A stretch of 17,015 bases of DNA, taken from the NCBI GenBank assembly GCA_002438065.1, contig DJSP01000015.1, positions 1-17,015 of the forward strand, given 5' to 3'. Shown here one piece after another: positions 14,255 through 17,015 of this stretch. The translations under genes and the position numbers were made by a program. Source of the DNA: Caryophanales bacterium UBA6331. GTDB lineage: Bacteria > Bacillota_I > Bacilli_A > RF39 > UBA660. A model generated the notes under the pieces. That model was not told the origin of the DNA and ran no database searches. It saw only the letters and a program-made list of their open reading frames with translations. Positions within the stretch are counted from its first letter, which is position 1, and the number at the start of each line of letters is the position of its first letter.

Positions 14255-14573
14255 TTAGTATTACCCTTTCGCTTTTAATCTTATAAGGTTTTCCTAAAAC
14301 TTTAGATAAACCTGGTGTTATTGTTTTATAGTTTTTAGTTAAGGTTAAATAAACATAATTATCTTTTGTCTCGTATGTTAATGTTGCATCAGTTATTTTA
14401 TTTAACTCATCGATTTTGTTTTCTTTATATAGAGTTATTGTTTCATTCATGTCTGATTCTAAATGATTTTTATAAGAAAAAATTAGCATCATATCAGTTA
14501 TAAACATGATTATATAAATTATAACTGGAAGTATAATGATAAATTCAACTAATGCTTGTCCTTTTTTATTCAT
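14247..14573 (-). CDS. tadE: TadE-like pilin protein, first copy
   Basis: This 108-residue protein begins MNKKGQALVEFIIILPVII, a textbook TadE leader. Cleavage is expected after KKG, with Glu at position +5 and a single hydrophobic helix (about residues 8-30). A short extracytoplasmic region with beta-rich stretches (YVYLTLTKNYKTI) follows. The ATG at 14573 is chosen because AAGGG lies 8 nt upstream. An ATG at 14591 sits at the predicted transcription start and has no ribosome site. It is the first gene of the Tad operon. No classic short Flp major pilin precedes it, so TadE-type subunits may form the fibre, or the major pilin is elsewhere. Confidence 0.85.
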   Translation of the reverse strand: MNKKGQALVEFIIILPVIIYIIMFITDMMLIFSYKNHLESDMNETITLYKENKIDELNKITDATLTYETKDNYVYLTLTKNYKTITPGLSKVLGKPYKIKSERVILSE

Positions 14574-14597
14574 TTTACCAACCCTTATCATAACTAA

Positions 14598-14626
14598 ATT
14601 ATAAGATATTTATGACATTTTTACAA
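14598..14626 (-). promoter_or_regulatory. Promoter of the Tad operon
   Basis: On the minus strand: TTGTAA (14626-14621), a 17-nt spacer, then a perfect TATAAT (14603-14598). The start is predicted near 14591, 18 nt before the ATG at 14573. It is the best housekeeping-type promoter match in the window. Confidence 0.75.
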
Positions 14627-14658
14627 TTAAAAACGATAGTTATTTTTATCAATATCGT
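14627..14658 (-). terminator. Possible terminator between the 14730-15167 gene and the Tad operon
   Basis: On the minus strand, ACGATA (14658-14653) and TATCGT (14638-14633) form a 6-bp stem with a 14-nt loop, followed by TTTTTAATT. It lies about 70 nt after the stop codon at 14730 and directly before the Tad promoter. Confidence 0.5.
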
Positions 14659-14729
14659 CTTAATTAGAATTCATATATCTTAATTTAATTTATATAGAAT
14701 AATACGAATATTTATTATATTTTTATTGT

Positions 14730-15167
14730 TTATCTTGCATAAAGAGAATTTGATTTTTTAAAACTTTCAAAAGTTCTATCAATATCTATACAGGATAAAA
14801 TCCACTCTATTTGTTTTGCTTGAATTTCAAAGTATGATTTTTGTTCATAATTATTGTCTTTGTTGTGATTTATTAATGCTTTAGTAATTCTTTCTCCTAA
14901 TATTATATCAATTGCAACCATTTGAATAGGTATTCTAGTTTTTGATTCTGAATAAAAACCATATTTTTCACTTATATGTTCATCAACAAAATATATATAT
15001 TCATCAAAATTATCCATAATATAGCTTAGTTGAAATTTTCTTTTTTGCAGATGATTCATAAACTCTAAAGGATCTATAAGGCTTCTCTTTTCGGGAATCT
15101 CATCACATAATTTATCAATTTCATTCATTATAATTTCTTTAATTTCATTTCTATATATATTTTTCAT
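14730..15167 (-). CDS. Hypothetical protein, probably cytoplasmic and helical
   Basis: This 145-residue protein was not recognised. It has no signal peptide and no membrane helix. Amphipathic stretches (IKEIIMNEIDKLCDEIPEK, then MNHLQKRKFQLSYIMDNF) suggest an all-helical fold. The ATG at 15167 is chosen because an AGGAGTG site lies a few bases before it. An in-frame start 30 nt upstream falls in the promoter region. It stands alone between the glycosyltransferase terminator and a terminator-like hairpin, so it is probably a single-gene unit. Confidence 0.7.
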   Translation of the reverse strand: MKNIYRNEIKEIIMNEIDKLCDEIPEKRSLIDPLEFMNHLQKRKFQLSYIMDNFDEYIYFVDEHISEKYGFYSESKTRIPIQMVAIDIILGERITKALINHNKDNNYEQKSYFEIQAKQIEWILSCIDIDRTFESFKKSNSLYAR

Positions 15168-15187
15168 ATACACTCCTGTATAATTAA

Positions 15188-15196
15188 ATTTTACCA
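15188..15196 (-). promoter_or_regulatory. Extended -10 promoter of the 14730-15167 gene
   Basis: On the minus strand, TGG followed by TAAAAT (15196-15188) lies about 20 nt before the chosen ATG. No convincing -35 is seen. Its position just after the glycosyltransferase terminator supports it. Confidence 0.4.
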
Positions 15197-15247
15197 TATT
15201 TTTATTAAAAAACGAAATGTAATTTTCATGTAATAAATATTTAATTT

Positions 15248-15283
15248 AAAAAACTATTAACAACTTTTTATTGCTAATAGTTT
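15248..15283 (-). terminator. Terminator of the glycosyltransferase gene
   Basis: On the minus strand, 15283-15271 pairs with 15263-15251, a 13-bp stem (AAACTATTAGCAA with its complement, one G-U) with a 7-nt loop. The second arm ends in TTT and three more T follow. It begins 7 nt after the stop codon. Confidence 0.85.
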
Positions 15284-15289
15284 CTATAT

Positions 15290-16528
15290 TTATTTTTTTA
15301 ATTCATCTATTTTAATACTTCTAGTATGCTTAATTGCTTCCCATTTATTATATTTTTTTATAAATACGGAGATATTTATTGGAATCCAACTTAATAAAAA
15401 TATTGAGAACAATATAATTGTTGCTGTCATTCCTTTTAAATCTTTTTTCTTATAAAGTAACGCGAATATTTCCACAGCAATACCCATAGCAAGTAATACA
15501 CAGAAGAAAACAATATTAGTTGCAAAAAAGTAAGAAAATATATCATGCAACTGTATCCCAACTATTTTAAAGATTACTAGTAATACTAAATTAAAGAATG
15601 AAATAACTTGCATTAATGGTCCTAAATATACCAAAGACATATCTAAACTGGCTAATCTTCCTGTTTTAAGAAAGTTTTTAAACAGTTTAGCACTATATCT
15701 ATTCATACATTGAATAATTCCTGCACTCCATCTTTTTCTTTGCTTCCATGATGCTCCAAAGTTAATTGGATATTCATCATAAGTTATAGCTTCTTCTACA
15801 AACGCAATTTGCTCGTTTTTTAGGGCACACTGACCAGTAAATTCTACATCTTCTGTTAATGTATAAGTCTCAAATCCGTCGCGATCAATAATATCTTTAC
15901 TAATCATAAATCCAGTACCATTAATTGATGCAGATGAGTCAAATGCCATTCTTGATTGATTAAAGAAAATATTTTGAAATAAATAGAATATTGTGTAACT
16001 ACCACTAATCCAATTATCTTTTGGATTCTTACTATCACGATATCCTTCGGCTACCTTATATCCGGAATTATAACAATCATTCATATGTTTTAAGAAATCT
16101 TTATGAACAAGGTTATCTGCATCAAAAATGATATATGCATCTATCTCTTTATTATCTTTTAATTTTTCAAACGCCACTTTAAGAACATCGCCTTTAGTTT
16201 TAGTAGGTTTGTTACATTCAATAACTGTTGCACCAGCATCAAGGGCTACTTTCGCAGTATTATCTGTACAATTATTAGGTACAACAAATATACCATATTT
16301 ATCTTTTGGATAATCTAATTGTTTTAAGCTTTCTATTAAATTGCCAATAACTTGTTCTTCATTTCTAGCAGCCACTATTATTGCAAAAAAACTTTTCTTT
16401 CTACTTTTTTTAAAATTAACTTTACTTTTCTTGATTATTCCTAAAAAACCACTTACGGCAAAATACAAACCATAAATTAGTGTAATATAGAATAATATGT
16501 AATAAATTGTTTTTACGATAATTATCAT
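15290..16528 (-). CDS. Membrane-bound family 2 glycosyltransferase
   Basis: This 412-residue GT-A fold glycosyltransferase has an N-terminal membrane segment (about residues 3-30), a cytoplasmic catalytic domain, and about three C-terminal membrane segments (about 285-312, 325-350, 365-390). Motifs are in order: VAARNEEQVIGNLIESL, the DAD metal site (136-138), the TED catalytic-base motif (225-227) and QRKRW (QxxRW, 263-267). This set is found in processive enzymes such as cellulose, hyaluronan and poly-N-acetylglucosamine synthases (BcsA/HasA/IcaA-like), so it may make a surface polysaccharide. The substrate cannot be told. The ATG at 16528 is preferred over a TTG at 16543, which would add five residues. 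It is monocistronic, with a strong terminator and a repeat-rich leader. Confidence 0.93.
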   Translation of the reverse strand: MIIIVKTIYYILFYITLIYGLYFAVSGFLGIIKKSKVNFKKSRKKSFFAIIVAARNEEQVIGNLIESLKQLDYPKDKYGIFVVPNNCTDNTAKVALDAGATVIECNKPTKTKGDVLKVAFEKLKDNKEIDAYIIFDADNLVHKDFLKHMNDCYNSGYKVAEGYRDSKNPKDNWISGSYTIFYLFQNIFFNQSRMAFDSSASINGTGFMISKDIIDRDGFETYTLTEDVEFTGQCALKNEQIAFVEEAITYDEYPINFGASWKQRKRWSAGIIQCMNRYSAKLFKNFLKTGRLASLDMSLVYLGPLMQVISFFNLVLLVIFKIVGIQLHDIFSYFFATNIVFFCVLLAMGIAVEIFALLYKKKDLKGMTATIILFSIFLLSWIPINISVFIKKYNKWEAIKHTRSIKIDELKK

Positions 16529-16611
16529 ACTTCTCACACCCAAATCATTATATAATATTTTTTACTTATTCTCTACTTCTTATTTATTAAAAGTTTTTCT
16601 TTCTATACCAT

Positions 16612-16654
16612 ATATCACCTTTTGATATCTTTAAATATCACCTTTATTATATCA
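16612..16654 (-). promoter_or_regulatory. Extended -10 promoter and GTGATAT direct repeats before the glycosyltransferase
   Basis: On the minus strand, TGA plus a perfect TATAAT (16654-16646) forms an extended -10 with no clear -35. The word AAAGGTGATAT occurs twice, 23 bp apart (16645-16635 and 16622-16612). GTGATAT also occurs a third time inside the promoter (16655-16649). An inverted GATAT pair lies between the two copies. This could be an operator or a leader RNA element. The leader to the ATG is about 110 nt. Confidence 0.45.
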
Positions 16655-16798
16655 CGGATATTGTTTATTAATAGTATTTTTATAAAATTTGTGTAAATTT
16701 ATATGTTAATTTGTTATATTTTCTTTATTTTAGAACACACTAATAACTTTATAAAATAATAAGGATACTGCTTTATAACAATATTTTTATTTAGATAT

Positions 16799-16900
16799 TT
16801 AAAGATTTTCTATTTTCTCTTTGGGAAGGCCTGTTATTTTTGATACTTCAGAAATACTAGTTCCTTTAGATAATAATTTCTTGGCAATTGAAATTTTTTC
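16799..16900 (-). pseudogene. Remnant C-terminal tail of an Rpn/YhgA-type PD-(D/E)XK nuclease
   Basis: A 33-residue reading ending in TAA contains ISIAKKLLSKGTSISEVSK and ITGLPKEKIENL. This resembles the helical tail of Rpn (recombination-promoting nuclease, 'putative transposase') proteins of Bacillota, where IAKKLL, a short helix, then TGLxxEEIxxL is typical. A TAA immediately precedes it in frame (16903-16901), there is no start codon or ribosome site, and no nuclease domain is upstream, because a terminator lies only 20-50 nt away. It is probably a decayed leftover of a mobile or duplicated nuclease gene. The match is by memory of the family and is short. Confidence 0.5.
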
Positions 16901-16916
16901 TTAAGTTTTTTAAAAA

Positions 16917-16948
16917 CATGAAAAAAGATAACCGTTAAGTTACCTTTT
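16917..16948 (-). terminator. Strong terminator for a gene beyond the right edge
   Basis: On the minus strand, AAAAGGTAAC (16948-16939) pairs with GTTATCTTTT (16932-16923), 10 bp with one G-U and a 6-nt loop, followed by more T. An in-frame TAA of the reading that enters from the edge lies in the loop (16937-16935), as in three other terminators here. Confidence 0.75.
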
Positions 16949-17015
16949 GATACAGTTTTTTATTTTTTGTATTAATCAAATATATTTTTATCCGATACGG
17001 AACGCTGGAGCAAAA

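Larger units (their letters stand above)
16655..17015. other. A/T-rich region without an intact gene at the right edge
   Basis: From 16529 to 17015 there is no intact gene. Besides the promoter repeats, the Rpn-like tail and the terminator listed separately, 16655-16798 is A/T-rich with only weak promoter-like words (TTTACA and TATTAA 18 nt apart on the minus strand). The last ~25 bases are less A/T-rich than the surroundings. On the minus strand one frame is open from 17015 to a TAA at 16937-16935 (26 codons), but two other frames are also open at the edge. It may be the 3' end of a gene beyond the window. Confidence 0.5.

Noticed and set aside
81..16528. Genetic code 4 (TGA read as Trp)
   Set aside because: All core genes are full length with TGG for Trp and no in-frame TGA, so the standard bacterial code fits.
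16980..17015. T-box or other riboswitch at the edge (AACGCTGGAG on the plus strand)
   Set aside because: The T-box word is different (GGTGGNACC) and no stem structure could be completed inside the window.

Overview
The window is strongly A+T-rich. Every gene supported here lies on the minus strand, so the text reads from high coordinates to low. The organism is most likely a spore-forming or recently spore-forming member of the Bacilli (Bacillota), perhaps an uncultured gut lineage near Erysipelotrichales or Mycoplasmatota-like groups. The reasons are an intact spoIVA, a rplU-prp-rpmA operon with an L27 N-terminal extension and the Prp protease that removes it, an L21 leader RNA, a Tad system without secretin genes, and good Shine-Dalgarno sites. 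Trp is encoded by TGG, and none of the 21 gene ends uses TGA as stop. The lineage is an inference.

Layout from the right edge. (1) 16529-17015 has no intact gene. It holds a 34-codon tail of an Rpn/YhgA-type nuclease, a strong terminator that probably ends a gene lying outside the window, and a repeat-rich promoter region. (2) A membrane GT2 glycosyltransferase (15290-16528) and an unrecognised 145-residue protein (14730-15167), each with its own terminator. (3) A compact Tad/Flp-type operon (10133-14573): two pilin-like proteins, a TadZ/CpaE-like ATPase, the CpaF/TadA motor ATPase, and TadB and TadC. Neither a major Flp pilin nor a prepilin peptidase is visible. (4) An accessory stretch (7932-10028): a broken gene with a nucleoside 2-deoxyribosyltransferase-like N-terminus, an 86-residue protein, and a broken HipA-like kinase. 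Each broken gene is one base short at an A/T run. (5) spoIVA behind a sigma-E-like promoter, an unrecognised protein, and HU. (6) Three tandem RpoD-like sigma factors. (7) The L21-Prp-L27 ribosomal operon. (8) A membrane-anchored extracytoplasmic protein.

The most unusual feature is the tandem array of three sigma-70 paralogs (1794-5124), read as one operon from a plausible housekeeping-type promoter. The first copy keeps nearly all canonical promoter-contacting residues. The second keeps the -35 reader but changes a -10 contact. The third has lost key residues in regions 2.4 and 4.2 as well as the N-terminal domain shared by the first two. This looks like lineage-specific duplication followed by divergence of promoter specificity or loss of function.

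Two compact-genome habits recur. In four places a stop codon is built into the terminator hairpin that follows the gene. In three places neighbouring genes overlap by exactly 8 nt at start and stop.
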